DNA of 64,000 bases from Clostridium sp. KNHs205 (GTDB lineage Bacteria > Bacillota > Clostridia > Lachnospirales > Lachnospiraceae), in contig NZ_JNLE01000003.1 of assembly GCF_000702945.1 (NCBI RefSeq), positions 2,589,501 through 2,653,500 on the forward strand, read 5' to 3'. Positions 1 through 8,377 of the stretch are shown here, piece by piece; positions within the stretch are counted from its first letter, which is position 1, and the number at the start of each line of letters is the position of its first letter. The notes beneath the pieces are model-generated. The model had not been told where the DNA came from, searched no databases, and saw only the letters and a program-made list of their open reading frames with translations. The translations under genes and the position numbers were made by a program.

Positions 1-458
1 GTTGTGAATAGTAATTCGCAGGTTTTATATAAAGAAATGGAAGAAGTCTTGAATTCTATAGCTTTGTTATAATCCTGAATTTCGACAAGTGATGACCTTA
101 ATCTATCAAGAGCTTCTGGGTTATCCGTTCCGCTTTTGGCAGCAGAAGCTTCATCAGAAGAATTTATGTTGTTAATGCTTTCAAAATATTGTTTTTTCAA
201 TGAGGCTGATTGATTAATAATATCAGAGGAGATTTCCATTTTCATACAAGCAATATCGGTAAAATAAGAAACTTCATGTACATATTTCTTACCAAAACAG
301 GTCTCGTAATCTTTATTCACAGTATTAAATATAACTTTAGCTTTTGCATTTATGTGAGCCAGACTTAGTATGGGCATCAGAATTGCTGTTATGGATATTA
401 ATATCATACATATATTACAGGCTGTAAACAGTACCTTGGATGATTTTCGGACATTCAT
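1..458 (-). CDS. Membrane-anchored helical protein, possible chemoreceptor-type sensor (partial)
   Basis: An open frame of 152 codons starts at 458 and runs off the left edge, so the C-terminus is missing. An AGGAG ribosome site lies about 9 bases before the ATG. The visible part has a short basic N-terminus (MNVRKSSK), one hydrophobic segment at about residues 9-33, and then a polar, helix-forming region rich in Glu, Lys, Ser and Asn. This layout fits the extracytoplasmic four-helix-bundle sensor of methyl-accepting chemotaxis proteins, but no signalling domain is in view, so the call is tentative. It sits 19 bases downstream of the gene at 478-1167 and is surely in the same operon, driven from the motif at 1203-1216. 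Confidence 0.6.
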   Translation of the reverse strand, partial: MNVRKSSKVLFTACNICMILISITAILMPILSLAHINAKAKVIFNTVNKDYETCFGKKYVHEVSYFTDIACMKMEISSDIINQSASLKKQYFESINNINSSDEASAAKSGTDNPEALDRLRSSLVEIQDYNKAIEFKTSSISLYKTCELLFT

Positions 459-477
459 ATAATCTAGCTCCTATATC

Positions 478-1167
478 TCAGACACTTATGATATGTTTTA
501 TTTTTGATTTCAGTTTCTTCTCTTTAAGAACGGATTCGAATCGATAAAACTGAAAATATAATTCATTTTTTTGATTATTGGGCAGAGCGCAATGTACAAA
601 TTCAAGGGGACTTTCGAAGAGCTCCATGCAAACACCTGACAGGCGGAACTGCCGCAGAGTGGACATAATCTTAGGGTTGGAAAAATAGTAATAAATTTCT
701 TCTATGGAGGAGAAAGTAAAGTACTCCTTTAACAGATATTGAAGACATATACAAGCTCTGAGTTCACCTCCGGAGCCGTTAAAAAAGTTCTTAGTGAATT
801 TTCCGTTTTCCTGTCCGAGAACTCTTTGGTATGAAAGAATCACAAGATGCCTCATATTGTAAGGAACATCATTAGGGTACAACAGGTGAGCCACATAAAA
901 ACAGTCCTTACGGGTAAGTTCTTCCGGAAAAATGAGATATTTATAAGGGGTTAGTAAATGGAGGCCTTTGATAATATCCATATTGAGAGTTTCTGCTGTT
1001 TCTGCCGGAGTCCAACAGAGAATATTTTCAATGGCATAACGAAAAATGGCAAGTGCTAATTTATGATTGTTATAATCATTGTAACAGAAGAAACTTGAGG
1101 ACAGATTGACTCCTTCGTCCTTTAAAAGAATTTTTTCATACTCAGTGATAATAGTTTGCGTATCCAT
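478..1167 (-). CDS. Conserved-looking hypothetical protein, 229 residues
   Basis: I do not recognise this protein. It is cytoplasmic by appearance: no signal peptide and no membrane segment, mixed alpha character with several aromatic residues and scattered Cys. The ATG at 1167 has a GAGGGG ribosome site. It is the first gene of a minus-strand operon with the membrane sensor-like gene at 458, and has a TCTGTCATATTA promoter-like motif ending 35 bases before its start codon. The same motif precedes the pilus and type VII genes, so a regulatory or accessory role in that regulon is the best guess, from context only. Confidence 0.7.
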   Translation of the reverse strand: MDTQTIITEYEKILLKDEGVNLSSSFFCYNDYNNHKLALAIFRYAIENILCWTPAETAETLNMDIIKGLHLLTPYKYLIFPEELTRKDCFYVAHLLYPNDVPYNMRHLVILSYQRVLGQENGKFTKNFFNGSGGELRACICLQYLLKEYFTFSSIEEIYYYFSNPKIMSTLRQFRLSGVCMELFESPLEFVHCALPNNQKNELYFQFYRFESVLKEKKLKSKIKHIISV

Positions 1168-1202
1168 AATCCCCTCATCCTTTACATATAGTGTATTTCT
1201 AA

Positions 1203-1216
1203 TAATATGACAGATA
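1203..1216 (-). promoter_or_regulatory. TCTRTCATATTA motif, site A (candidate -10 region)
   Basis: Read on the minus strand the site is TATCTGTCATATTA. It shares 17 identical bases (TTATCTGTCATATTATT) with the site before the cpaB-like gene at 28017. It ends 35 bases before the ATG at 1167. A TGCA element lies 13 bases upstream of the TCTGTC core, possibly a weak -35. No transcription start has been mapped; promoter function is inferred from repetition and position. Confidence 0.65.
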
Positions 1217-1383
1217 AAAACATAAAATGCAGAATTATAGGACGTTACTGGGGCTAAAGTACTAGAAGGGAAGATGGGTTTCGGAAAAGAATGTAAAATG
1301 TGGCCAATAAATTTGATTTATTTTACGTTTTCCTGTAAGGAATTGTACCTAAGTATCTGTTTTTTTACACAATACAAAAAAAA

Positions 1384-1395
1384 TCAATCATATTG
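1384..1395 (+). promoter_or_regulatory. Weak variant of the TCATATTA motif before the 1436 gene
   Basis: The sequence TCAATCATATTG keeps seven of the eight TCATATTA core bases and lies 40 bases before the ATG at 1436, the same spacing as the three tightest strong sites. It lacks the TCTR part, so this is only a candidate. Confidence 0.3.
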
Positions 1396-1435
1396 TATTA
1401 AAATCACTGACTTATTTAGAAAAGAGGAATGGTAT

Positions 1436-2053
1436 ATGTTTTTGAGAATAAAAACAAAAATCTATATGTTAAAAACAAAAAGTAAAATTGTTTTAATCAT
1501 AATGTTAATCCTGGCAATAGGTGCAGTTATCATAGCAGGTTTTATGTTAAAGGCTAAAAAGACGGACCTGCCTGCTGCAGGGAGAACAAAAACAGAGGAA
1601 GAGGGTTTTCAGGAGAAAGACAATTTACAGGAGGGTATCAGCGGGCGTGATATCAAAAACAAATACAAGGAAGTGAAAGGCAAAGACTTTGCATTACTTG
1701 TTACAACCAATGATCTATTAAAAGGGATAGATGAAGGTGAAAAGAAAGAGTATTATCGATATATTTTAGAAAATGATAACAGTAACAGAATTAGTCTGAT
1801 CAAAGACGAAGAAGGAAGTTACCGGGATGCAGTTTTTATTAATTATAACAGGCTGTTAAAAGATACAGTTGTCATGAAAGATATCTCAGGAGGTTATATA
1901 GCACCTTACGGATTTTCAGACAAGAGTGAAACTAAATTTAATAAATATTCTGAAAGCAAGTCTATTGCAATTGAAGAGGAGGCTGTGTTTTCGGAATACC
2001 CAATTTATGATGGAAGCTATAATGAAATCGGAATTCTATATATCGAAAAATAA
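1436..2053 (+). CDS. Pilin-like membrane protein, paralogue of the 35104 protein
   Basis: A 205-residue protein with a basic N-terminus, one membrane segment (about residues 16-38) and an extracytoplasmic domain. I chose the ATG at 1436 because AGAGGA sits just before it; the longer frame from 1274 has no ribosome site and covers the promoter-like motif. The outer domain aligns by eye with the pilin-like protein at 35104: both have G-x2-[IV]K-x2-Y, then GKxFA, then VTT, then [IV]NYN followed by a VM pair. This suggests a minor subunit of the same fibre or a divergent duplicate. It opens a three-gene run with the SurA-like gene (58 bases on) and the CpaE-like gene. No catalytic motifs are seen. 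Confidence 0.65.
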   Translation: MFLRIKTKIYMLKTKSKIVLIIMLILAIGAVIIAGFMLKAKKTDLPAAGRTKTEEEGFQEKDNLQEGISGRDIKNKYKEVKGKDFALLVTTNDLLKGIDEGEKKEYYRYILENDNSNRISLIKDEEGSYRDAVFINYNRLLKDTVVMKDISGGYIAPYGFSDKSETKFNKYSESKSIAIEEEAVFSEYPIYDGSYNEIGILYIEK

Positions 2054-2111
2054 AATTGATACCATGTTAGATAAAGCAGGGTAAAAAGGTTAAAAAACGG
2101 AGGATAAGTAT

Positions 2112-3011
2112 ATGGATGAAATCTTAGAGAACAATGTTAAGAAAAGTAAAAAAGGGAAAGGTCCAGCAAGGGTAAAAAGGAGAAGTGGTAAAATATTTTT
2201 TATAGCTATATTAGGTGTTCTTCTGCTGGCAGCAGGTACCCGGTTATTTTTCTATTTTTATGGGGATAACAAAGCATCACAGGTAATAAAATTTGACACA
2301 GAAGAAGTAATGAGAGTAAATAATGAAAAAGTTGTGATGAATGAATTTTTGCTGTATGCAGCAGATGTTTATCAGGGATATAATCTGCAAAATGAGGCCG
2401 ATTGGGATAAGGAAGTGTCTGATTCGAGTAACAATACAATAACTTTTGAGAAACAGGTAAAGGGAACTATTTGTGAACAGATCAGAATGACAAAAGTTCT
2501 TTGTCTGAAAGCCAAGGAGGAAGGAATCGTCCTTTCAGAAGATGAGAAAAATATACTGCTGGAGAATGCCAACACTTATTATGGAGATTTGAATGCGGCA
2601 AAAGTAGTGGATAAGACCTTAACAATTGATCTGATAGCAAAATTTTATGAAGAGAATGCTTTGGCACAAAAAGTTTATAACAGTATTATTGACAGTTACG
2701 ATGAAAGCCAGGAAGCAGTAGAAGAGAATAACAGCGGGAATAGTGAATTATCAGCCGGAGAAATGTACTTTATAGAAAAATACCATGATCTGGCAGAGGA
2801 ATATAATGGGGAATACGATTATTATACTTCGATTAACTGGGGCTTGTTAGAACAGTTATCTTTTGCTGAAATAGGAAAAGATGATACAGAAAAGGCACAA
2901 TCAGCAGAAACAGATAAGTCTGTGATAAATAATGCAATAACAGATAAGGCCCAGGAAGCAACCCAGGAAAATACACAAGAAACCAACCCAGGGGAATCGA
3001 CTGGAAATTAA
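2112..3011 (+). CDS. Membrane-anchored SurA/PrsA N-domain-like chaperone lacking a PPIase domain
   Basis: A 299-residue protein with a Lys/Arg-rich cytoplasmic start, one membrane helix at about residues 28-49, and an outer region that begins VMRVNNEKVVMNEF and continues with helical blocks (VKGTICEQI, EEGIVLSEDEK). That is the pattern of the SurA_N/PrsA chaperone fold, in which a beta-strand plus 'vn...i...ef' leads into helices. No parvulin or FKBP domain follows; the C-terminal 90 residues are a low-complexity Gln/Asn/Thr/Glu tail. GGAGG precedes the ATG. In this operon it could hold exported pilin-like subunits, an inference. A fully unrelated alpha-helical surface protein is possible. 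Confidence 0.6.
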   Translation: MDEILENNVKKSKKGKGPARVKRRSGKIFFIAILGVLLLAAGTRLFFYFYGDNKASQVIKFDTEEVMRVNNEKVVMNEFLLYAADVYQGYNLQNEADWDKEVSDSSNNTITFEKQVKGTICEQIRMTKVLCLKAKEEGIVLSEDEKNILLENANTYYGDLNAAKVVDKTLTIDLIAKFYEENALAQKVYNSIIDSYDESQEAVEENNSGNSELSAGEMYFIEKYHDLAEEYNGEYDYYTSINWGLLEQLSFAEIGKDDTEKAQSAETDKSVINNAITDKAQEATQENTQETNPGESTGN

Positions 3012-3038
3012 TATACATAATAATGTGAGGTAAAAACA

Positions 3039-5540
3039 ATGAAGGCAGTACAGATTCTGTTTGCACTTGAAAATTATGAAGAAGAAAAGCTGCAAAAGGG
3101 TATAGAGATATTAAGTATGATGGGAATAGAGGTAAATGGTGTATACAAGGCACAGTCCAGAGATGAAATTACAGAAGCTATTCTATCATATCCGGAAATA
3201 GATGTTATCATTGTTTCAGAGCAATTAAAGGGGTTTTTCACAATTAATGACTTTAGAATACTTCAGGCTGTTAACAGAATAATTATTCCTGTTATCAGCC
3301 GGTTAAAAAAAGGAAACCCGGAAGCTGTCGGTTATTATTTTAATTATAATTTTTACAACCTGTTGTTTGATGAAGAAAACCTCATGAGCGAGATTGGAGA
3401 TATTATATTAAATGGCAGGACAATAGAAGAAGCAGCATTATATGCTGGTATTGGCCAGGAAGATTTAAATAAAGAACACAACCAGACAGGAGAAAGAAAG
3501 AGTATAGCAGGTTTATATACGGAGGACATTAAATTTATGGTATCCGATCCTGGTGAGAGAATACAGCCTATATTCAGCAGCAAAGCAGTATCGATAGGAT
3601 TCTGTGGCACCGATTTTGACTTTGAATGTACCCTTACAGCAATTTCCGCCGCGAATTATATTGCAGCGGTTGGGTATAAGGTTGCTTTAATTGAACCGGA
3701 TTTTTCGAAGGGTAATCTGTTAGATCAGTTAATACCCTGCCTGTCCGAAAATAATGCAGTCAGTTGCGGCAAAGTAGATTACTATTCCTCGTGGAATCTG
3801 GACGAGAATATAAAACCTGCCGATGTAATTATAATGGATTTTAGCGGTATGAACAGTGAGGATTCCTTGTATTTGGGTAAAATGAATAAAGTGTTCACAT
3901 GTTCCGATATTATTTTATCAAAGATAAACCGTTCTGCAAAGCACCAGAATAATAGCAGCTTTAAATATTCGTTATTGTATAGGGATCATACGAAAAACAG
4001 AGCTGGAATCAAAGAAGGAGAATTTGATGTATTTAGACAATGTTCCCAAGAACTGGTTCAATTGCTTAAGGTTACATTAGCAGCATACGGAATAAAACTG
4101 GAGGATTACACCACGAACACCAGTTACAGCAGTAGAATAAAGAAAACCAATGACTTAAACAGAGCAGATTTTATTGAATACAACAGGAATATATCTCTGG
4201 TGGAACGACAGACAAAGGATAATGTTGATGACGATATGCAAGAAGAAATCGAAAATCCGGTTAGGATACCTCAGCCTGTTAAGCCAATATCGAGTCTACC
4301 AAAGCAAGTACCGAATCCGGTAATGGAAAAAAACAATGCAGAAAAGGAAAATAAATTAAGAAAACCAGAGGCATCTCAGCCGCTGCAGCAAATAAAAACA
4401 ATGACTGAAAATACCCAAAATAACAGATCTTTAGATGGGAATAGGAAATATGATGCATCAGAGAGTGGGCATGATAAGGGTATGCAACATAATACAGATA
4501 TGCAACATAATACAGGTTTGCAACATAATACAGGTTTACAACATAATACAGGTTTGCAATATAATACAGGTTTACAACATAATACAGGTTTGCAATATAA
4601 TACGGATTTGCAACATAATACGGGTCTACAGTATAATACTGTGAATACAACTTATAAAAGCAATCCTCGGTTTGACGAAGATAAAAAAGCTCTGCAGATG
4701 CCTGAGAGTTCCATGGACAAAGGAAAAAGGGCTGGCAATAACACTGTTTATACAAATGGCAGTCCAGAAGAATATGCGGGCTACAATTATAATGAGGTTG
4801 ACAGGGATAAGTATAAACGGTACCAGGATGAAGAATATCAAGATAAAGAATATCAAGATGAACGATATCAAGATGAGCGTTACGAAAATGAGCGTTACGA
4901 AGATGGACGACACGAAGATGACAACTTGGTGAAGGAAACCACCATGCTGAATTATATAGATGAAACCAGAAACAAATTCAGAAGAAAACTTACCTCAAAC
5001 CAAGTGTTATGCGGAAAGGAAACTATCTTCATAACTGGTTTAAAGCATGGCTGTGGTTGTACACACACAGGAATCAGTTTTGCACACTATATAATTAAAA
5101 ATTTCCCGGAGAATATCTGTATATGCCATAAGAAAGGTGCCTATGATCTGGAAAATAAAGATATAACGGAATATACCAAAGATACGGATTACGACAGTGT
5201 ATTCGGTACAAACCGTTTTATAATCTATGATTGCGGTATTTTGGGTGAACTTAATGCAGATCAGTTGGTTGAATTAAAACGTTGTAATATTAAAATTATG
5301 ATATGCAATGGAGATGAGAAATACCTTGGTATCTTATCGAATTTCATCAGACAGCTTGGAAATACATCAAATGAATGGATTTTTGCGTTCAACCTGGTAA
5401 CTTCCAGGGAGAAGGAGATGTTGATAAGAAGAATAATGGATGGTTATAAAATTTGTTTCATACCCTTACATGATAGCGAAATTCCACCTAAAAAAGTTTC
5501 AAAAATGTGGGATTCTGTTTTAAAAAGAAATTTATTATAA
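3039..5540 (+). CDS. CpaE/TadZ-like protein with two degenerate MinD-type domains and a repetitive linker
   Basis: An 833-residue cytoplasmic protein. Residues 1-120 resemble an atypical receiver domain, as in CpaE/TadZ. Residues about 185-350 look like a ParA/MinD fold (VSIGFCGTDFDFECTLTAIS, then VALIEPD) but the Walker A lysines are gone. A long low-complexity linker (about 400-635) carries hexapeptide and pentapeptide repeats. A second MinD-like domain follows (IFITGLKHGCGCTHTGISF, then FIIYDCG), again without a proper GKT. In Tad systems TadZ/CpaE helps to place the apparatus at the cell pole; here two nucleotide-binding-dead copies joined by a flexible linker suggest a scaffold. GTGAGG precedes the start. 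It ends the operon begun at 1436. Confidence 0.6.
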   Translation: MKAVQILFALENYEEEKLQKGIEILSMMGIEVNGVYKAQSRDEITEAILSYPEIDVIIVSEQLKGFFTINDFRILQAVNRIIIPVISRLKKGNPEAVGYYFNYNFYNLLFDEENLMSEIGDIILNGRTIEEAALYAGIGQEDLNKEHNQTGERKSIAGLYTEDIKFMVSDPGERIQPIFSSKAVSIGFCGTDFDFECTLTAISAANYIAAVGYKVALIEPDFSKGNLLDQLIPCLSENNAVSCGKVDYYSSWNLDENIKPADVIIMDFSGMNSEDSLYLGKMNKVFTCSDIILSKINRSAKHQNNSSFKYSLLYRDHTKNRAGIKEGEFDVFRQCSQELVQLLKVTLAAYGIKLEDYTTNTSYSSRIKKTNDLNRADFIEYNRNISLVERQTKDNVDDDMQEEIENPVRIPQPVKPISSLPKQVPNPVMEKNNAEKENKLRKPEASQPLQQIKTMTENTQNNRSLDGNRKYDASESGHDKGMQHNTDMQHNTGLQHNTGLQHNTGLQYNTGLQHNTGLQYNTDLQHNTGLQYNTVNTTYKSNPRFDEDKKALQMPESSMDKGKRAGNNTVYTNGSPEEYAGYNYNEVDRDKYKRYQDEEYQDKEYQDERYQDERYENERYEDGRHEDDNLVKETTMLNYIDETRNKFRRKLTSNQVLCGKETIFITGLKHGCGCTHTGISFAHYIIKNFPENICICHKKGAYDLENKDITEYTKDTDYDSVFGTNRFIIYDCGILGELNADQLVELKRCNIKIMICNGDEKYLGILSNFIRQLGNTSNEWIFAFNLVTSREKEMLIRRIMDGYKICFIPLHDSEIPPKKVSKMWDSVLKRNLL
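4482..4640 (+). repeat. In-frame 18-base tandem repeat, about 9 copies
   Basis: Units such as TTGCAACATAATACAGGT repeat nine times, the last cut to 15 bases. They encode the hexapeptide [ML]Q[HY]NT[GD]. Differences are mostly H/Y at position 3 and synonymous third bases. The array lies in the linker of the CpaE-like protein and should vary in copy number by slippage. Confidence 0.9.
4821..4922 (+). repeat. In-frame 15-base tandem repeat, about 7 copies
   Basis: Pentapeptide units YQDEE, YQDKE, YQDER, YQDER, YENER, YEDGR and HEDD follow each other in the same linker. The copies nearest the 3' end are the most diverged. The region is strongly charged. Confidence 0.85.
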
Positions 5541-5922
5541 TACACTATTAATTTCTGGTAAATTATTTCGACGAGAATCTGTATATTAATAAAGAGTTCG
5601 ACAAATATGGGAATATATTACTATTGAATATGGTGATATTTTTTGTGTATATTTTATATAGTTAATCATGTAGCTAAAAAACTAAACAAAAATTAAAAAA
5701 ACTTAAACCATTATTTATTGTTTTATGTTATAATATAGATATTAATTAGTGAGTATTCTTACCAACCACACCCCAATCCTTTAATGTAGTTATCATTGGA
5801 CTTACAGTATAAACAGGTAACAGCTATGATAATTAATTGACAGAATCATACACTAATGCAATTCTGATTCATAGATAACAGTATATCTATGTATAATAGC
5901 ATAAAGAAAGGAGTATAATCCA
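5541..5922. other. AT-rich intergenic region, 382 bases
   Basis: No open frame or convincing terminator. There is a TATAAT at 5729-5734 without a good -35, and a TTGACA at 5837-5842 followed 17 bases later by the poor -10 AATTCT. The promoter of the 5923 gene probably lies here, but I cannot place it. Confidence 0.5.
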
Positions 5923-6243
5923 ATGGATAATACTGTTACAAAAATTAATTATCTGGATATGATCAGCGATAGCTTATGCGAATATGTTATTGGTAAGTTT
6001 TACAGTCAAATGACTTATAAAATTATAACAGCCTTTCTTATTAACGACAAAGCAATTATTCATACATCCAATGGTCAAACTATTATAGAACATGGGCTTG
6101 AGCCTAGTGTTAATATAATTAACAGGATGAAAGAGGTAAGCGGAAATGATACCATTGAGGACAAAGCAATAAGCATACATATTGGTGATTGGGAAATAAC
6201 GGCTCTGGAAAATGAAAATGCAGTTCATATAACTCAAAAATAA
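5923..6243 (+). CDS. Small hypothetical protein, 106 residues
   Basis: Unrecognised. No signal peptide or clear membrane helix; alternating strands and helices with many Ile/Asn. AGAAAGGAG precedes the ATG with good spacing, and a strong terminator follows directly, so it is a single-gene unit. It lies between the CpaE-like gene and the sigma factor. Regulation of the sigma factor (for example as an anti-sigma protein) is possible from its position alone; nothing in the sequence shows it. Confidence 0.65.
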   Translation: MDNTVTKINYLDMISDSLCEYVIGKFYSQMTYKIITAFLINDKAIIHTSNGQTIIEHGLEPSVNIINRMKEVSGNDTIEDKAISIHIGDWEITALENENAVHITQK

Positions 6244-6252
6244 AATAATGAC

Positions 6253-6282
6253 AAAAAAGAGAATTTTAAGTTTCTCTTTTTT
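6253..6282 (+). terminator. Rho-independent terminator after the 5923 gene
   Basis: AAAAAAGAGAA pairs with TTCTCTTTTTT around an 8-base loop, the right arm supplying the T-run. It would also work in the minus direction. Confidence 0.75.
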
Positions 6283-6291
6283 ACTACATAC

Positions 6292-6338
6292 AAGTGTAAA
6301 TGTTAAAGCATATCATTAATGCTTAAACATTTACACTT
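6292..6338. repeat. 20-base inverted repeat with 7-base loop
   Basis: The left arm starts AAGTGTAAATGTT and the right arm is its complement with one mismatch in 20. A T-rich stretch (ATTTTTTA) follows, so it may be a second terminator in series or an operator before the sigma gene. Confidence 0.7.
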
Positions 6339-6394
6339 ATTTTTTATGCCAAATAACAAAATTAAACAAAGTTGTTAATTTGTTGTAGAAAATA

Positions 6395-6423
6395 TTTACT
6401 TTTTTATCGACTTTTGTTATACT
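6395..6423 (+). promoter_or_regulatory. Housekeeping-type promoter for the sigma factor gene
   Basis: TTTACT, a 17-base spacer and TATACT match sigma-A consensus reasonably well and lie about 107 bases before the ATG at 6530. The sigma gene therefore seems to be read by the housekeeping polymerase and not by its own motif, which is absent here. Confidence 0.5.
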
Positions 6424-6529
6424 ATGTTTATAAAAGGAAAAATTTATCTTTAAATTTGTCTTTTTATGAAGAAATTAAAAGGCAAATCACATCTAGAAAT
6501 CTTTAAAATTCTCTGGGGGGGCTTAACAA

Positions 6530-7552
6530 ATGAAAAGTCAGTATAGCGAAATTTGCGATGACGAAGTGGTAAATGATGTAATTAATGTTATGAGTACAGG
6601 AAGTTTAATGGAAAAATTAGACACCTTAGAGTTTGTGTCAGGTTATTTTAATAAAGACTTTAGAATGACAAAAATTCTTGTTGAAGCCGCAAGAGATGCA
6701 GAGAATCCATTACTGAGTGACAGAGCAAAAGAATTATTTGTAAAAAATATGGATAAGTTCATAACGAAATTCGTATCCGAGCAATATCCTACATTTATTG
6801 GTGCTCATTATGAAGATATGATACAGGCTGCAAGGATGGGCATTATAATCGGGCTGGAAAAATATAATCCGGAAATAGCAAAACCAACTACTTTTTTTGT
6901 GTTATATATTAAACATGAAGTCAGTCAGTACATAAACAATTATGTAAATGGTTTATCTACATATTATGCCAATGAAAAGTATAAGATAAATAAAGCCATC
7001 AGTTTATTGGAAAGCGAAAACAAAGAACCCAATGATATAAACATTTCTGAAATAACGGGCATAACTGTAGAGAATGTAAAGCAGCTTAGAAATATGATAA
7101 CTTCATCATCAAATGTTGTATATGATGAGGTATTTATGAATAAAGCAGACGAACAAGATACACCGGAACAGATAGTTTTAAAAAAGGAACTTGGGGAAAC
7201 AATAAACAATACAATTGAAAAGCATCTAACAGATATAGAAAAGAAAATTATTACAATGTATTATGGTCTGTCAGATAACAGTTTTAAAGATGAACAGACA
7301 AAGATATTTCCTACTAAGAAGGCATTTCGGAATATCAGCGAAACATTAGAAATACCGTATGATAAAGTACGTAAGTATCATGCCAGTGCTTTAAGAAAAC
7401 TGCATATTGCAGTAAACAAGGCTAATGTGATAACGGAATTAAGTAAATCCGAAAAAATATTAAATGCCGGGTATATACCTATTATATCGGAAGAAGAGGG
7501 AAAAGAAATTATGAATTCCGATTTAACAGGGAACAACCGGATGAAAGATTAA
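6530..7552 (+). CDS. Sigma-70 family RNA polymerase sigma factor, alternative type
   Basis: A 340-residue protein. Residues about 85-140 match sigma region 2: a YEDMIQAARMGIIIGLEKYNP block corresponds to the core-binding 'dliqeg.iGl..a...fdp' helix, followed by a short FFVLYIKHEVSQYI (the 'fstya...ir..i' -10 helix). Region 3 follows (LSTYYANEKYKINKAI, then NDINISEITGITVENVKQL). Region 4 is at about 225-297 (LTDIEKKIITMYYGL, then FRNISETLEIPYDKVRKYHASALRKL), a -35-binding helix-turn-helix. The -10 helix departs from housekeeping sequence, so a special promoter is expected. It is the only transcription factor in the window and is the natural candidate to read the TCTRTCATATTA motif; this is inference. 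GGGGGG is the ribosome site. Its targets could also include genes outside the window. Confidence 0.88.
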   Translation: MKSQYSEICDDEVVNDVINVMSTGSLMEKLDTLEFVSGYFNKDFRMTKILVEAARDAENPLLSDRAKELFVKNMDKFITKFVSEQYPTFIGAHYEDMIQAARMGIIIGLEKYNPEIAKPTTFFVLYIKHEVSQYINNYVNGLSTYYANEKYKINKAISLLESENKEPNDINISEITGITVENVKQLRNMITSSSNVVYDEVFMNKADEQDTPEQIVLKKELGETINNTIEKHLTDIEKKIITMYYGLSDNSFKDEQTKIFPTKKAFRNISETLEIPYDKVRKYHASALRKLHIAVNKANVITELSKSEKILNAGYIPIISEEEGKEIMNSDLTGNNRMKD

Positions 7553-7588
7553 TTTTTCCTAATAAAACATATAAAAGTAATCTAAATG

Positions 7589-7670
7589 AAAAAAGGCTGT
7601 TGAAAGGATAACCGGAAGAACGTTATAAATAGTTTTCTGGTTAGATTACCGGAAAACAACAGCCTTTTTT
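7589..7670 (+). terminator. Terminator after the sigma factor gene
   Basis: AAAAAAGGCTGTTG at the left pairs with CAACAGCCTTTTTT at the right, closing a 54-base interior that holds smaller stems (ACCGGAA and related). The right arm ends in a T-run. Confidence 0.8.
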
Positions 7671-7699
7671 ACGAAGAACAACACAAATTCTATTACAAA

Positions 7700-7750
7700 T
7701 ATATGCTGTACAAAGGCAACATTAATTATGTTGCCTTTGTACAGCATATA
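7700..7750. repeat. Perfect 23-base palindrome with 5-base loop
   Basis: The left arm runs TATATGCTGTACAAAGGC and on to ACAT; the right arm is its exact complement; the loop is TAATT. No T-run follows in either direction, so it is not a standard terminator. It lies 30 bases beyond the sigma-gene terminator. Confidence 0.8.
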
Positions 7751-8000
7751 AGCTATCTCTATATATATTGCCTATATTATTTTTATTCTTTATATACATA
7801 GAAATATCTCATAATTCACCCTGAAAATAAAGTTTATATGTCATATTGTAGGTAAAATGAGTGTTTTGTTTACAAACAAAAAAATTCGTGAAATAATTAC
7901 TATTTTGTTATTAGTATGTTTGTAATTTTAAATGAATGCAATTTATGCAAAATGCTATGAACCTGCAAGAGATACAATAAATCAAAATGGGGAGATAAGA

Positions 8001-8096
8001 TTGGATATTTTCTGGGCACACATCAACACATTTGTTACTTTTGATACAATTGATTTTACTGATAGAACGAATCAGGTTAATATCATAAATATTTAG
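8001..8096 (+). pseudogene. Truncated copy of the small toxin-leader ORF (31 codons)
   Basis: A GGGGAG ribosome site precedes a TTG start and the frame begins MDIFWAHINTF, close to MDLQWSHIRTF of the ORF at 20931. After that the match is lost and a TAG stops it. I read it as the broken front end of a type VII toxin cassette. The rest of the 7751-8377 interval holds no other gene that I can support, only AT-rich DNA and a TCATATTG near 7840. Confidence 0.45.
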
Positions 8097-8377
8097 GAGT
8101 AAAAGTATTTAATTTAATGGAACAGTTTGGAAATATTGTGTTGATATTTCACATAACGTATTGTATTATTTATTAATAACAGTATAAATTTATTTATATC
8201 GAGAGATATTTGAAATACCAAAGTTTAATGATTTTTTAAGGGAGGACTGCTTAGAGGAAATAGTACTATTATGCAAAGATGGTAAGTGTATAGTATATTA
8301 AATATATATATCCTTTAAAGAAAAAACTACTAAATATATTTTCTAAAGATAAAAATAATATGATAAAGGGGATAAAC

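Noticed and set aside
1274-1435. Longer N-terminus for the 1436 gene
   Set aside because: No ribosome site at 1274, the extra residues are not protein-like, and the extension would cover a promoter-like site; ATG 1436 has AGAGGA.
4482-4640. Regular repeats that might be a CRISPR array
   Set aside because: Units are 18 bases, contiguous without spacers, and encode an in-frame hexapeptide within a long gene.
4279-4755. 158-codon minus-strand frame
   Set aside because: Antisense shadow of the repeat array; consists of repeated Tyr/Asn/Val units only.
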